Below are positions 1-9,186 of a stretch of DNA of 64,000 nt, piece after piece. How positions within the stretch are numbered: the first letter of the stretch is position 1; every line of letters starts with the position of its first letter. The stretch lies in contig NC_009068.1 in the NCBI RefSeq assembly GCF_000209165.1, positions 1,984,001-2,048,000 of the forward strand, in the 5' to 3' direction. The position numbers and the translations under genes were made by a program. The notes under the pieces were generated by a model. It was not told the DNA's origin and made no database searches. It saw nothing but the letters and a program-made list of their open reading frames with translations. The DNA is from Scheffersomyces stipitis CBS 6054 (Eukaryota > Ascomycota > Pichiomycetes > Serinales > Debaryomycetaceae).

Positions 1-121
1 AACTACCGAACACAGACTTCTTTCCGCAATTGTCGTACATGGCACAATAGCCACTCTTGTGGATGGTGGCCAGACATAACAGCAACGTCCATAGGAGAAG
101 CAGCAATATCGTGAGCTTCAT
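1..121 (-). CDS. NCR1: NPC1-type sterol transporter, N-terminal fragment (partial)
   Basis: The gene starts at the ATG on 119-121 and runs leftward out of the window, so only about 40 codons are visible. They encode a very hydrophobic signal peptide followed by GYCAMYDNCGKKSVFG, which resembles the start of the cysteine-rich luminal N-terminal domain of fungal Ncr1/NPC1. In the family this multi-pass protein moves sterols and sphingolipids out of the vacuole or lysosome lumen. The reading frame is open upstream of the ATG but offers no earlier ATG in what I traced. It is divergent from DCD1, with a 974-base region between. Identity rests on a short stretch, so it is probable rather than certain. 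Confidence 0.72.
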   Translation of the reverse strand, partial: MKLTILLLLLWTLLLCLATIHKSGYCAMYDNCGKKSVFGS

Positions 122-1095
122 GGTGCTACTGGCGGTGGATAGTGTCGAAAACAGGATAGTTTGATATGTGGGGATAAAAATTCAGTCTGAAAAATGAGAT
201 AACGAAGTGGGATTGAACGAGAATAATAAGATTGATACTGAAAATTGCTATGGGAATGGAGATGATATGAAAAGCAAGGAATTTGAGTGCCAATACGGTG
301 AGATAAAAGTGCCTGAAGATGAAAGTGAAGTGGCTAAGAAGACAAGGAAGAGAGAGAATGTTGAATCTTACGAGGTTGTCCCTATCCTGGTATGGAGTGC
401 ATAGGCTGGAGTCATGATAGTGAAATACGAGATTCTCCGAGGAGCGCAAAACCAGAGGACGGAGTTGGGGGAAGAGGAACAGCACTTTTAAGTCAGTTAT
501 ATATACGAATAAATGTAACTTTGGGTTGGCAGTTATGGTCCTAAATGGAAGTATTGTTCCAATTGCTTTTTCTTGTGGTGAAGTGGATAAGCTACTTTTT
601 TGGCTTAGTTCATTTAGTTTCAATTAGTGAGTAGAGAAGCTCGCTAAATGTGAGGCAAGTATAGACGAGTACTGGAGTACCTCAAGTTTCTTCTTTTGAG
701 AATTTGCTGAAGGTGACTCTTGGAGACTCAGTAGGGTGACATTGAGAATACAATAGCTAGAATAGAGTGGTCAGAAGAGAATAATTGCCATCCAATTTGC
801 CTCGCTCAACTGCTATCCTAGTTGCCTATCAGTGAAATCCATATCATGGTCCACTCTGTAGTTCTCTTTCCAATATTCAGCTGTGTCTTCTTGATATCTC
901 TTGTTTTTCATCTTCTATATTTCCTTATCTTCTATTTGCGTTCTGCCTATTCTCTTCTTTCAGTATTCCTATTTGCACCCAATGCAAAAACGCGTTTGCG
1001 CGCATCTGAAAATTCATGCATAAATGAAAATAAGTAACTTCTGAAAATCCAGCTTCACATTAGCGTATTGTTTAATATCCAACTCTTACCACTCC
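122..1095. other. intergenic region between divergent NCR1 and DCD1
   Basis: The small open frames here have no recognisable protein features and no partner motifs. The part nearest DCD1 holds an MluI cell-cycle box, listed separately. Otherwise I see only AT-rich promoter sequence. Confidence 0.6.
990..995 (+). promoter_or_regulatory. MCB-like element (ACGCGT) upstream of DCD1
   Basis: ACGCGT lies about 100 bases before the DCD1 start and is followed directly by TTGCGCGC. In yeasts, MBF binds ACGCGT in front of S-phase nucleotide-synthesis and replication genes, so the placement fits a dCMP deaminase gene. Binding itself is inferred. Confidence 0.5.
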
Positions 1096-2289
1096 ATGTT
1101 GATCGGAATCTCAGGAACTCTCGCCTCGGGAAAGACGGCTGTTGCCCATTACCTCTCCTACCAGGGCTTCAAGTTGATCTCCTTCCAGAATGCCATAGAT
1201 GATTCATTCGACGGTAGTTCCACCCCAGGATCCCAGGACCTCGAGTCTTCCACGGCCTCATTGGCATTGTCAGAGCCGTTATCTCCAAATCCTTTGTCTT
1301 CAGAGCCCTCTTCCACAAAAGTTTTATCGTCGGAAATTTCTTCAGAACCGCAATCCTTACAGAAACGCTCCCAAAGAGCAGACTCCAGACCCGAGTCTCC
1401 ACTCACATCTTCATCTGAGTATGCCAGCCTCGAGGTGTTCAAACACTTTGACGACTTGACAGAACTCCTTGAGTTTGTCACTTTCAACTGGCGAGAAAAC
1501 TACGTCATCTCTCATATCAACGACATGGAGATGCTTGTCGCTTTACAGAAGAGACCCTTCTTCTTGCATATTTCCATAGATGCCCCCATGAACTTGAGAT
1601 TCAAGAGATGGCACCATCGATTCAAATCACTTGCAAACTCCCATCAGAAGGACGAATACACCTTTGAGCAGTTTGTATTCAGAAACGACGAGTTACTCTT
1701 CAGCGTCAGGAATCCATTGATCGAGATCAACAACCAGGCCCAGGTAAAAATCATTAACACTTCAGGCTCCATCAAAGAATTGTATGTCAAGCTTTCTGAG
1801 CTCAACTTGCTCGACAGCTCGCGGTTGAGACCAACGTGGGACTCGTACTTCATGAGGTTGGCGGACTTGGCTGCATTGAGATCCAATTGTATGAAACGTA
1901 GAGTAGGCGCTGTGATAGTGCACGAGAATAGAGTCATAGCCACAGGTTATAATGGAACACCTAGACACTTGACCAATTGCAATGAAGGAGGCTGCGATAG
2001 ATGTAATAAGGGTCTGGTTGGAGGAACGTCGTTGTTGACATGTCTCTGTTTGCATGCTGAGGAAAACGCGTTGCTTGAAGCTGGACGAGACAGAATCAGA
2101 GGAGAAGCAGTCTTGTACTGTAATACATGTCCTTGTCTCACATGTTCCATCAAAATAGTCCAGAGTGGCATAAAGGAGGTGGTTTATGCCCAGAGCTACT
2201 TCATGGACTCTCTTAGTCATAAAGTGATGAGTGAGGCTAATATTATACTAAGACAATTCCAGCCTCCCACTGAAGGTATATTTATATGA
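1096..2289 (+). CDS. DCD1: deoxycytidylate (dCMP) deaminase
   Basis: This enzyme deaminates dCMP to dUMP, the substrate of thymidylate synthase, and so helps set the dCTP/dTTP balance. The 397-residue protein has the two-part fungal architecture. An N-terminal P-loop-like segment (GISGTLASGKT, residues 4-14) comes first. The C-terminal zinc-dependent cytidine/deoxycytidylate deaminase domain carries HAE at about 320-322 and PCLTC at about 346-350, the catalytic Glu and zinc ligands. An extra CNEGGCDRC cluster, typical of yeast Dcd1, precedes them. It is longer than S. cerevisiae Dcd1 (about 312), largely because of a Ser/Pro-rich low-complexity insert at residues ~36-115. An MCB-like element sits just upstream. 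It converges with FMP41, with about 200 bases between. Confidence 0.93.
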   Translation: MLIGISGTLASGKTAVAHYLSYQGFKLISFQNAIDDSFDGSSTPGSQDLESSTASLALSEPLSPNPLSSEPSSTKVLSSEISSEPQSLQKRSQRADSRPESPLTSSSEYASLEVFKHFDDLTELLEFVTFNWRENYVISHINDMEMLVALQKRPFFLHISIDAPMNLRFKRWHHRFKSLANSHQKDEYTFEQFVFRNDELLFSVRNPLIEINNQAQVKIINTSGSIKELYVKLSELNLLDSSRLRPTWDSYFMRLADLAALRSNCMKRRVGAVIVHENRVIATGYNGTPRHLTNCNEGGCDRCNKGLVGGTSLLTCLCLHAEENALLEAGRDRIRGEAVLYCNTCPCLTCSIKIVQSGIKEVVYAQSYFMDSLSHKVMSEANIILRQFQPPTEGIFI

Positions 2290-2496
2290 ATTCGTCTTCT
2301 ATATACATCAAACTTAGATGAAGAGTTGTTACATGAATGGTATAGACAATATAGACTTCATCGTTAGTATACCACTATGCTAGTCTATGTACTAAGTATA
2401 TGCTACATTGTTGCTAAATGATGGTTTATGATAATAAATGACTACATTGCTGATAGATATCTTATTGTTGTTCAAGTCTTATTGAATGTTTGCCAT

Positions 2497-3192
2497 TCAA
2501 GTCTCTCTGTATTCATATGGTCCAGGCTTTTGCTCTGCTTCGATCTTGATTTCTTCGATGATCTCTCCATCTACCTTGATGTATGCTTCGATCTTGTCTC
2601 CTGGAACAATAGCTCCAACACCCTTGGGCGTTCCCGTGAGGATCAAGTCTCCCTTTTCCAATGTCATGATAGCCGACATGTGGCTCAAGATCTTGTGAAT
2701 GGGGAAAATCATCAAATCTGTCTTGTCCTGCTGTTTGACCTCTCCGTTGATCTTAAGCACCAATTCGGCATTGTAAGGGTCTGGGATTTTTTCCTTAGGG
2801 ATAAAGTTCGACAATGGCAAGAAGGTATCGAAACCTTTTCCAATAGACCAGGGCAAGCCTTTCTTCTTGGCTTCGTCCTGAACGTTTCTGGCTGTCATAT
2901 CTATGGAGAGAGCATAACCTTCAATACACTCCAAGGCTTCCTGGGCCGAGAAGTCTGGCGACAAGTCCTTCAAAGTCCGGTTCAAAGTGAAGGCCAACTC
3001 AACTTCATGATGAACAACAACACCCTTTGGCACTAAAAAGGGCCCGTCGTTGGGCTTCAAGATTGAAGACGACGGTTTCAAGAAGAAGAAGGGTTGTTGA
3101 GGTTTGGCATTGTTGAGCTCCTTGATATGGGCCGCGTAATTACGGCCGATACACAAAATCTTTCTGGCGTTGTCGATATACTTGAGAGACAT
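2497..3192 (-). CDS. FMP41: FAH-family acylpyruvase/oxaloacetate decarboxylase, mitochondrial (FMP41/FAHD1 type)
   Basis: The 231-residue protein is a single fumarylacetoacetate-hydrolase-type domain of the FAHD1 size class. It opens with RKILCIGRNYAAHIKEL. The metal-binding residues are visible as HHEVELAF (the E-x-E pair) and SIDMTARNVQ (the Asp), and LILTGTPKGVG near the C-terminus is the other family hallmark. FAHD1 relatives hydrolyse acylpyruvates and decarboxylate oxaloacetate in mitochondria; the yeast member is Fmp41. The ATG at 3190-3192 is a good start, and no clear presequence is visible. It is divergent from SLM3. The exact substrate in this yeast is not shown by the sequence. 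Confidence 0.85.
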   Translation of the reverse strand: MSLKYIDNARKILCIGRNYAAHIKELNNAKPQQPFFFLKPSSSILKPNDGPFLVPKGVVVHHEVELAFTLNRTLKDLSPDFSAQEALECIEGYALSIDMTARNVQDEAKKKGLPWSIGKGFDTFLPLSNFIPKEKIPDPYNAELVLKINGEVKQQDKTDLMIFPIHKILSHMSAIMTLEKGDLILTGTPKGVGAIVPGDKIEAYIKVDGEIIEEIKIEAEQKPGPYEYRET

Positions 3193-3777
3193 TAGAGCCG
3201 ATGGATAAGCAGTAGATATGAAATAATGTATATCACTTGAAAAGGTATATTTGTGTAGTGAATTTTTCAGTCATAAACTCACAGAAAAATTGTGCATAAA
3301 GCTTTCGCGATTTATGGGGAATTTCCAGAATGGCCTGGGGGATTTTGGGTGCAAAATGGAGGAACCGGATTGGTCGACTTGAACAGTTAGTGTTCAGAAA
3401 AAGTTAAGTTCAATGAGTTACCAGACCAATCCTTCCAGACGATTTTGATTGCATTTGGTTTGTTCTGAATTTGTGCCAAACTCATGGGATCTTCTTCTAA
3501 GTGTTGGTGTAGGATAGTTTTTTCTATGGTACTCTGAAAGTCCAAATCTCGATTATTTATGATATTCATGATATTCATGTCAGAATGAACATTCACAATG
3601 CTGAGTCACATAAGTTCCAAAGTTACACACACTGCTCTCCGACTATCATTTGAATGTACTTTCATCTCTCTTCTCTTCACTTGCTTTCTTCAGGTGCAAA
3701 ATTGTGGTGCGAAAAATCATTTGAAAAATTGAAAAGCTTCGGATTTGTCATTGATAGGCCATGGCCAGAGCAACAGT
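3193..3777. other. intergenic region between divergent FMP41 and SLM3
   Basis: A 585-base divergent promoter region with no gene I can support. An open frame on the minus strand (3387-3596) has no recognisable features. Confidence 0.6.
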
Positions 3778-5130
3778 ATGAGACCGGTCCGACTACTGCC
3801 AGGATCCCACATAGGTTCCTTTCTCAGATGTATACCGAAGTCTTCGTTGCGATTTCAAAATGCTGTGTTATTTCCCAAGATAGCGAGAAAATACTCGTCT
3901 CACCTCATCGCTACTACTACATCTTCAAGTACAAGTAATTCTTCATCTACATCAAAGTTTGCAAATATCCACAGCATTATCTCGACTCCGCGAGTCAACG
4001 AAGTCTCGTCGGATTACGTGCGGGTTGAGCCTAAACAGGAGGACGAGATTGTTATAGCTATGAGCTCAGGTGTGGACTCACTGGTAGCTGCAGGGATCTA
4101 TGCAAAAAAGTATAAGAATGTCAGAGGCATATACATGGCCAACTGGTCCCAAACTGCCAAGTGTACGGAACGAGATTGGAACGACGTTCAGAAAGTATGT
4201 CATGATCTCAAAATCCCCTGTGAGCGAGTTAATTTTGAAAAGGAGTACTGGAACGACGTATTCCAGCCTATGCTCAACATGTACGAGAAAGGTTTAACAC
4301 CAAATCCAGATACTGGGTGTAACAAGTACGTCAAGTTTGGCTGTATGATCGATCATTTGACAGCAAAATTCCCCCGGGACAAGAAATGGTGGTTGGTGAC
4401 TGGCCATTATGCTCGTGTGATGCTCCACCAGCCTTCTGGCCAGTACCATTTACTTAGAGCTTATTCCAAGGATAAGGACCAGTCGTACTACTTATCTTCA
4501 ATTCCCCAGGAAGCTCTTTCGCGTGTGTTGATGCCAATCGGCCACTATGTGAAACCAGATGTACGTGAACTCGCTAAAGAGTTGAACCTTCATGTCAGCT
4601 CCAAGCCAGATTCACAAGGTCTTTGCTTTGTGTCCCAGGAACAGAATTCTTTCCGGGACTTCTTGAACGACTACATCGAGCCAAATCCTGGCAACATAGT
4701 TACTGAGGATGGGAAAGTCTGGGGAAAGCATCAAGGGCTCTGGCATGCTACCATTGGTCAGAAGTCTAGTATATCTATGCCCCAGGGAGATCCCCAGTAC
4801 AAAGGAGTGTGGTTTGTCAGCGAAAAGAACTTTGAAACAAACGAACTTGTCATAGTCAGAGGCAGAGACAATCCTAAATTGTATAAACAAGAAGTGAATG
4901 TAGACGACTTCCAATGGATGAATTCTGATAATTCGGATTCATCCAGTGAGATCACCTTTCAGTACAGATCGCTTCAGACTCCTATCAAGGTAGAGTCTAT
5001 GGCGAGGAAAGGGGCAAACTATACGATCAAGTTGGCAGAAAAGGTTCGTGCCTTGGCCCCAGGGCAGAACGTCGTATTGTATAGGGGAAATCAGGTATTG
5101 GGATCGGGCGTCATCGGTAAAGCCATGTAA
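3778..5130 (+). CDS. SLM3: mitochondrial tRNA-specific 2-thiouridylase
   Basis: Slm3/Mtu1 (bacterial MnmA family) adds sulfur to the wobble uridine of mitochondrial tRNAs for Lys, Glu and Gln. Starting at the ATG at 3778 gives 450 residues; the open frame extends to a TTG at 3745, which is not used here. The first ~80 residues are Arg/Ser-rich and suit a mitochondrial presequence plus a low-complexity linker. The ATP-binding PP-loop reads AMSSGVDSLVAAG, with Ser replacing the first Gly of SGGVDS. The catalytic cysteine lies in TPNPDTGCNKYVKFG and the second catalytic cysteine in SKPDSQGLCFV. The C-terminal beta-barrel part (GQNVVLYRGNQVLGSGVI) is complete. It converges with RIM101. Confidence 0.93.
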   Translation: MRPVRLLPGSHIGSFLRCIPKSSLRFQNAVLFPKIARKYSSHLIATTTSSSTSNSSSTSKFANIHSIISTPRVNEVSSDYVRVEPKQEDEIVIAMSSGVDSLVAAGIYAKKYKNVRGIYMANWSQTAKCTERDWNDVQKVCHDLKIPCERVNFEKEYWNDVFQPMLNMYEKGLTPNPDTGCNKYVKFGCMIDHLTAKFPRDKKWWLVTGHYARVMLHQPSGQYHLLRAYSKDKDQSYYLSSIPQEALSRVLMPIGHYVKPDVRELAKELNLHVSSKPDSQGLCFVSQEQNSFRDFLNDYIEPNPGNIVTEDGKVWGKHQGLWHATIGQKSSISMPQGDPQYKGVWFVSEKNFETNELVIVRGRDNPKLYKQEVNVDDFQWMNSDNSDSSSEITFQYRSLQTPIKVESMARKGANYTIKLAEKVRALAPGQNVVLYRGNQVLGSGVIGKAM

Positions 5131-5593
5131 ATAGTGTAATATTGTAAATAGATAAGTATCTAGAATAGAAAGATACTGAGGAATTAGACGTGAAGAGGTG
5201 ATTAAAGACAGTAAGATGAGACAGCATTTCACATACAAGTCACCTAAAAATGTTATGCTACATGGATAGGTATTGTGTGAATACATGAGATATCTGTCTT
5301 ACTTGATAAGAGAAAGAATTATAGCATATGTGGGTGATCCATCACCAATATCCTACTCTCCGATTGTTATACGGTTGAACAGAAGGCTTTATGTATAATC
5401 ATTATGTTCTTCTACATTTCCTAAGTTAACGTCAAAACATTTTATAGTTAGATACAATGAATAATCAAAATTAAACTATCACCAAACATAATACAAAAAT
5501 CAAATAAAAGACCAAATCAACCGATCTATCCGCATGAAGTGAAACAATAATGACAATATCAACCCAGAAATCTAACAGTGCTCTTCAAAATGT
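5131..5593. other. intergenic region between convergent SLM3 and RIM101
   Basis: 463 AT-rich bases that must hold the 3' ends of both transcripts. No gene or RNA is recognised. Confidence 0.6.
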
Positions 5594-7780
5594 TTAGAAT
5601 GCGGCAATTGTAGGGTACAAGGACTTCTTTTCTTCGGCTTCAGAAGGGGAATCCTGTTCTTTCTTCTGCGATTCGATCTGTTCTCTCAAGTAGTCCAAAA
5701 CCATGTCTATCATAGCCTTGTGCTTCATTACAGAACTCAAGTCGAATTCTTTACCGTTGATCGTCATCTTGCCGAACAAAGCTTCGATTTCTTCCTCTTC
5801 GTCCACGTCTTCTTCTTCTTCTGCCGATGACGCTACAGAGCTTTCAGAGTCAAACTCTTCTTCAGAAGTGAACTCTTCCTCGTCATCGTCCAACTCTTGG
5901 GCAGATTTCTGGTAAGTCGAAACTCCACCCATCTCCATCGACACTGGATGCTGTTGCTGACTATAGTAGTGATGGCTGTGGAATCCGCTTCCAATAGGTC
6001 TATTGATCTGTGGATAAGAAGGCAAGTGGCTTCCAGCAGATGCTACTTCATTCTTGCCAGCAGAAGCTGACAACTGAGGCAAAGGTGGATACAACTGTGA
6101 AGTCGCAGAAGGAGCTGGTTGATATTGGCTAGACATCGTCTGGTATTGAGCATCGATAGAGTTCGACAATGAATTGAAGAACTTCTCGGCTTCGTATATG
6201 TTACTTCCTTGAGCAGGTTGAGGAACACTAGCATTGGCATTAAAGGAAGCAGCGGCACCAAACGAAGGATTGTGTTGTGGTTGAGGTTGTTGGTGAGGCT
6301 GTTGGTGATGGTGTATGTTCTCATCCAAGTGGTTCAATTTGTTGAAGATGTCCATGTTGTACTGAGCCTCACCATGCTTCAACTTCTTAGCTGGATACTC
6401 ATGAGCCTGCTGCTGTTGTTGGTTCACATTATGGAAGTTGAAGTCGTTCAAGATGCTGTTCACGACATACATGTTGTGCTGGGAGTTATTTTCACTCCTT
6501 CTCTTTCTCGACGAGTTCTGATCGTAAAGATCCAGATGCTGATGGTTAATGCTTGGGTAATTGAACGACATGTCTGCAGACAACTGGGTTCCAGTATAGT
6601 AGTTGCCTCCATAAGTTCCAGGCATAGGTAAAGTGGAGAAGTCTCCCATCTTGCCTGTCAAACGAAGTCTCTGTCTGGCTTCCCTCTGTTGTTGCTTCAT
6701 CAACTCCTTCTGAGCTCTCTTCAACTTCTTGGGACGGTCGTCAGCATGAATCTTGGAGTGCTTCTTCAAATCCTGTGGTCTCTTGAAAGACTTTGGACAC
6801 AAGTCACAGTGGAAAGGCTTCAATGGCACGTGAACACGCAAGTGCGATGTGATATGGTCTCTCTTAACAGTTGTGATTCCACAGTTGTCCCAGTGACATG
6901 TCAACAGCAAGTTGTTGGACGACTTTCTTCCCACGTGATCGTCACACAAGTGGTCGTACAACTTCTCTGGTGTTTCGAAGATAATGGAACAGTCGCCCCA
7001 GGAACACTTGAAGGGGCCCCTCAAGTCTTCATCCTTGATCTTCTTGTATGTCTTTTTAGCAGGTTTGTTGGTCTGGCCAGTTCCGGTGGGAACTGTGGCA
7101 ATAGTTGCGTCTTTCTTCAAGCCGGCATTCAAGTCATTGATGGAGGGAATGGAGATGTTGCTGTTTGGGAAGAACGAGTTCAACAACTGGTCTCCCTCGT
7201 GGTGGTAGTTCTGCGAAGGATAGAGGAACGAAGCAGGCTGGTTGGTATATGATGGGCCCAAGTACGAAGGCTGTGGGTAGTGGGTATTAAGCTGGGGATG
7301 GAGAGATTGTGGAGGCTGAGTAGAGTAGGACGAGGTGGTGGTGGTAGCGGTGTTTGAAGTAGTGCCGGCGCTGGAAGTGGAAGTGGCCGAAACAGCAGTA
7401 CTACTAGCAGCAGAGACATTGGTATCGTTACTGGTGCTAATTCTACTCTCGTTGTTATTGGTACTAGCGTTAGTGGTGCTATAGTTGTTGTGATGGTGGC
7501 GGTGGTGGTGATGGTGGTGTTCGGAAGACTTGCTGTCGTGAATAGGACTGTTTGTCGACGACTGTGAAGTGTACGACGAGTGGGGCAGGCCGTTGTTGTT
7601 TGGCAGCGACGAGTTGGAGGTGGACGAAGGGGACGTTGAGTCCATTTCCATATCGAGGGCAGACGAGCTGGAAGTCTTTGCTACGGGGGCCGTTGGCTGG
7701 GGAGCGGATTCCGTCAACGTCGAGACGGACTGGTTGGAGTCGGCGTTGAGGTACGAGACGGGATGCAAATTGTAGTTCAT
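5594..7780 (-). CDS. RIM101: pH-response C2H2 zinc-finger transcription factor Rim101/PacC
   Basis: Rim101/PacC is activated by proteolytic removal of its C-terminus at neutral to alkaline pH and then controls alkaline-response genes. The 728-residue protein has three C2H2 fingers at about residues 255-345, in the order typical of PacC: a first CSWGDC finger with [16 protein letters not shown], a second CHWDNC finger with [18 protein letters not shown], and a third [17 protein letters not shown] finger. A basic [14 protein letters not shown] tail follows. Flanking parts are low complexity: Ser/Thr/Asn and a His run before the fingers, Gln/Asn/His after. Near the C-terminus an acidic block is followed by [16 protein letters not shown] and a helical end. 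Two matching GCCAAG sites lie upstream, suggesting autoregulation. Confidence 0.95.
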   Translation of the reverse strand: MNYNLHPVSYLNADSNQSVSTLTESAPQPTAPVAKTSSSSALDMEMDSTSPSSTSNSSLPNNNGLPHSSYTSQSSTNSPIHDSKSSEHHHHHHRHHHNNYSTTNASTNNNESRISTSNDTNVSAASSTAVSATSTSSAGTTSNTATTTTSSYSTQPPQSLHPQLNTHYPQPSYLGPSYTNQPASFLYPSQNYHHEGDQLLNSFFPNSNISIPSINDLNAGLKKDATIATVPTGTGQTNKPAKKTYKKIKDEDLRGPFKCSWGDCSIIFETPEKLYDHLCDDHVGRKSSNNLLLTCHWDNCGITTVKRDHITSHLRVHVPLKPFHCDLCPKSFKRPQDLKKHSKIHADDRPKKLKRAQKELMKQQQREARQRLRLTGKMGDFSTLPMPGTYGGNYYTGTQLSADMSFNYPSINHQHLDLYDQNSSRKRRSENNSQHNMYVVNSILNDFNFHNVNQQQQQAHEYPAKKLKHGEAQYNMDIFNKLNHLDENIHHHQQPHQQPQPQHNPSFGAAASFNANASVPQPAQGSNIYEAEKFFNSLSNSIDAQYQTMSSQYQPAPSATSQLYPPLPQLSASAGKNEVASAGSHLPSYPQINRPIGSGFHSHHYYSQQQHPVSMEMGGVSTYQKSAQELDDDEEEFTSEEEFDSESSVASSAEEEEDVDEEEEIEALFGKMTINGKEFDLSSVMKHKAMIDMVLDYLREQIESQKKEQDSPSEAEEKKSLYPTIAAF

Positions 7781-8280
7781 ATTGGATACAAGACCAGTAG
7801 ATTAGCAGCTGACACTGGGAACAGTAGCTGGAAGAGCTGGAAGAGTGGAAGTCGACGCTGGCAGACAAATACGAGTGGCCGTGGCAGTCGAGACTGATCT
7901 GGTAGAGACTGGATCTGTAGATTTGGCGTCAGAGATCGGGCAGTTTTCGGTAAAACTGGGCAATTCTGAGACTGGCTGGAACTCGAGTATGGGACGATGT
8001 CCTGTGGGAGCTAGCAGTAGTGTAGAGTCGTGGGACGGGGAAACACTGGCAGGACGAGCTGATAGTGCTGTTAGAAACCTGAGATGAAAAACCTGAGCAA
8101 AAGAAGTAAACGAGCCAATATCCAATTTCCAGGATTTGCCCTCATATAAGGGGCATCCAGAATGAAGCCATTCAGTTCCAAAAACCTCTGGGCTCAGACT
8201 CTGCCTGACTGTTGGATTCACTAAGCTTTTTTACGACTCTAGGCGGAGCTGCGTGCGCGGCCCAAAATAAACCTTTTTTT

Positions 8281-8292
8281 CTTAGTGCCAAG
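8281..8292 (+). promoter_or_regulatory. PacC/Rim101-like site, copy 1 (CTTAGTGCCAAG)
   Basis: GCCAAG matches the PacC core GCCARG. It is about 500 bases before the RIM101 start, and the 12-base context recurs at 8755-8766 with one mismatch, which favours a real element over a chance hexamer. Confidence 0.45.
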
Positions 8293-8593
8293 CTTTCACC
8301 ACAATGTGGTAGTGGTGGAATGTTGCAACGAGATGGCCATACTTAACTAGCAAATGAGATCCCGGCAAAGTCCACGGCTCGGCATTGCGGTTTGCGCGTT
8401 AAGCCCGGAATATAGCCAAACGTCTTCAGGTCGATGCGCTCGCTCCCTCGGCACAAAACCACCTCTTCCATACATTCTTTCTCTTCTGTACGTCCAGCTT
8501 CCCTTCCTCACCTCCGTCAGCCTCGCCGTTCCACCACTCTATTCTTCTCTAATGTACAGTTTCCGCCCAAGCTGTAAAATTCAAGTTAATATA

Positions 8594-8629
8594 CAATATG
8601 CATGCCGATATGCATGCTGATATACATGC
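8594..8629 (+). repeat. three tandem 12-base units containing ATGCAT/ATACAT
   Basis: The units are CAATATGCATGC, CGATATGCATGC and TGATATACATGC, back to back. The ATGCAT core is palindromic. No known function; possibly a protein-binding array in the RIM101 promoter. Confidence 0.7.
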
Positions 8630-8754
8630 ACGCTCAAAATTGTCACAAATGTCTGGAAATTGGTCAATAAACCCATCACGTGCTCGAGCCATCACCGTTT
8701 ACAGGTTGGACCGGTGCGACTGGCGGCACTTTTCTTTTTCCTACTCCCTTTTTG

Positions 8755-8766
8755 CTTAGCGCCAAG
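8755..8766 (+). promoter_or_regulatory. PacC/Rim101-like site, copy 2 (CTTAGCGCCAAG)
   Basis: This is the second GCCAAG site, about 980 bases before RIM101. It differs from the site at 8281 at one base of twelve. Its role as an autoregulatory site is inferred from the PacC consensus and the repeated flank. Confidence 0.45.
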
Positions 8767-8992
8767 ACACAGCGTATTTTCTACAACACAGTCACGTGTG
8801 TACGCATCTTGTTTCATGTGCAGTTTATGCGGGGCCTGCAAATTAAAAACGATGAACTTTAAGCGAGCCTGTGTCACGTGAGCGAATCGACCCATCTTAT
8901 CTAGATCTCTCTGTCAAGCCCTCGACCTGGTCTTACAATAGCTTACGATTTGGCTTGATACCGTTTAAGCTCGTACCAGCAGAACTAAACCT

Positions 8993-8999
8993 AAAAAAA
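8993..8999 (-). terminator. RNA polymerase III terminator (T7 on the minus strand)
   Basis: A run of seven T on the minus strand begins three bases after the 3' end of the tRNA-Thr. No T4 or longer run lies between the two tRNAs, so this is the first terminator for both. Confidence 0.8.
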
Positions 9000-9002
9000 T
9001 GA

Positions 9003-9075
9003 TGCCTTCAGCCAGATTCGAACTGACGATCTCCTCATTACTAGTGAGGTGCCTTACCAACTTGGCCATAAAGGC
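9003..9075 (-). tRNA. tRNA-Thr (anticodon AGT)
   Basis: This 73-base tRNA folds cleanly. The acceptor GCCTTTA pairs with TGAAGGC, with one G-U and discriminator A. The D-arm TGGCCAAGTTGGTAAGGC supplies the A box. The anticodon stem CCTCA/TGAGG encloses loop CTAGTAA with anticodon AGT, and the T-arm is GTCAG-TTCGAAT-CTGGC (B box). It closely resembles S. cerevisiae tRNA-Thr(AGT). There is no intron. It lies 14 bases downstream of a tRNA-Tyr on the same strand. Confidence 0.96.
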
Positions 9076-9089
9076 GTCATATGCAGGAG

Positions 9090-9186
9090 TCTCCCGGGGG
9101 TGAGTCGAACACCCGATCTCAAGATTTCAGTAGTACTGAAGAGTAACTTTACAGTCTCGCGCCTTAGCCAGCTTGGCCACCGAGAG
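9090..9186 (-). tRNA. tRNA-Tyr (anticodon GTA) with a 23-base intron
   Basis: The acceptor CTCTCGG pairs with CCGGGAG, with discriminator A. The anticodon arm CGAGA-CTGTAAA-TCTTG is interrupted one base after the anticodon by a 23-base intron at 9126-9148, the canonical position and as in all yeast tRNA-Tyr. Exon 1 is 9149-9186 and exon 2 is 9090-9125, giving a 74-base mature tRNA before CCA. The T-arm GGTGTTCGACTCACC is intact. The next tRNA starts 14 bases downstream with no T run between. Confidence 0.96.

Larger units (their letters stand above)
7781..8992. other. long RIM101 upstream region
   Basis: About 1.2 kb precede the RIM101 start before the tRNA terminator. The region holds two PacC-like sites (8281-8292 and 8755-8766) and a 12-base triple repeat (8594-8629), all listed separately. 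The open frames (for example 7802-8221 minus and 8354-8620 plus) show no protein-like features and are taken as chance. Long upstream regions are common for regulatory genes. Confidence 0.6.

Noticed and set aside
126..623. 165-codon minus-strand frame upstream of NCR1
   Set aside because: No recognisable features. It lies in the divergent promoter of NCR1 and DCD1 and overlaps a plus-strand frame.
6209..7252. Plus-strand frames of 140 and 187 codons inside RIM101
   Set aside because: Antisense shadows of low-complexity coding DNA; they begin at various non-conserved points and have no family features.
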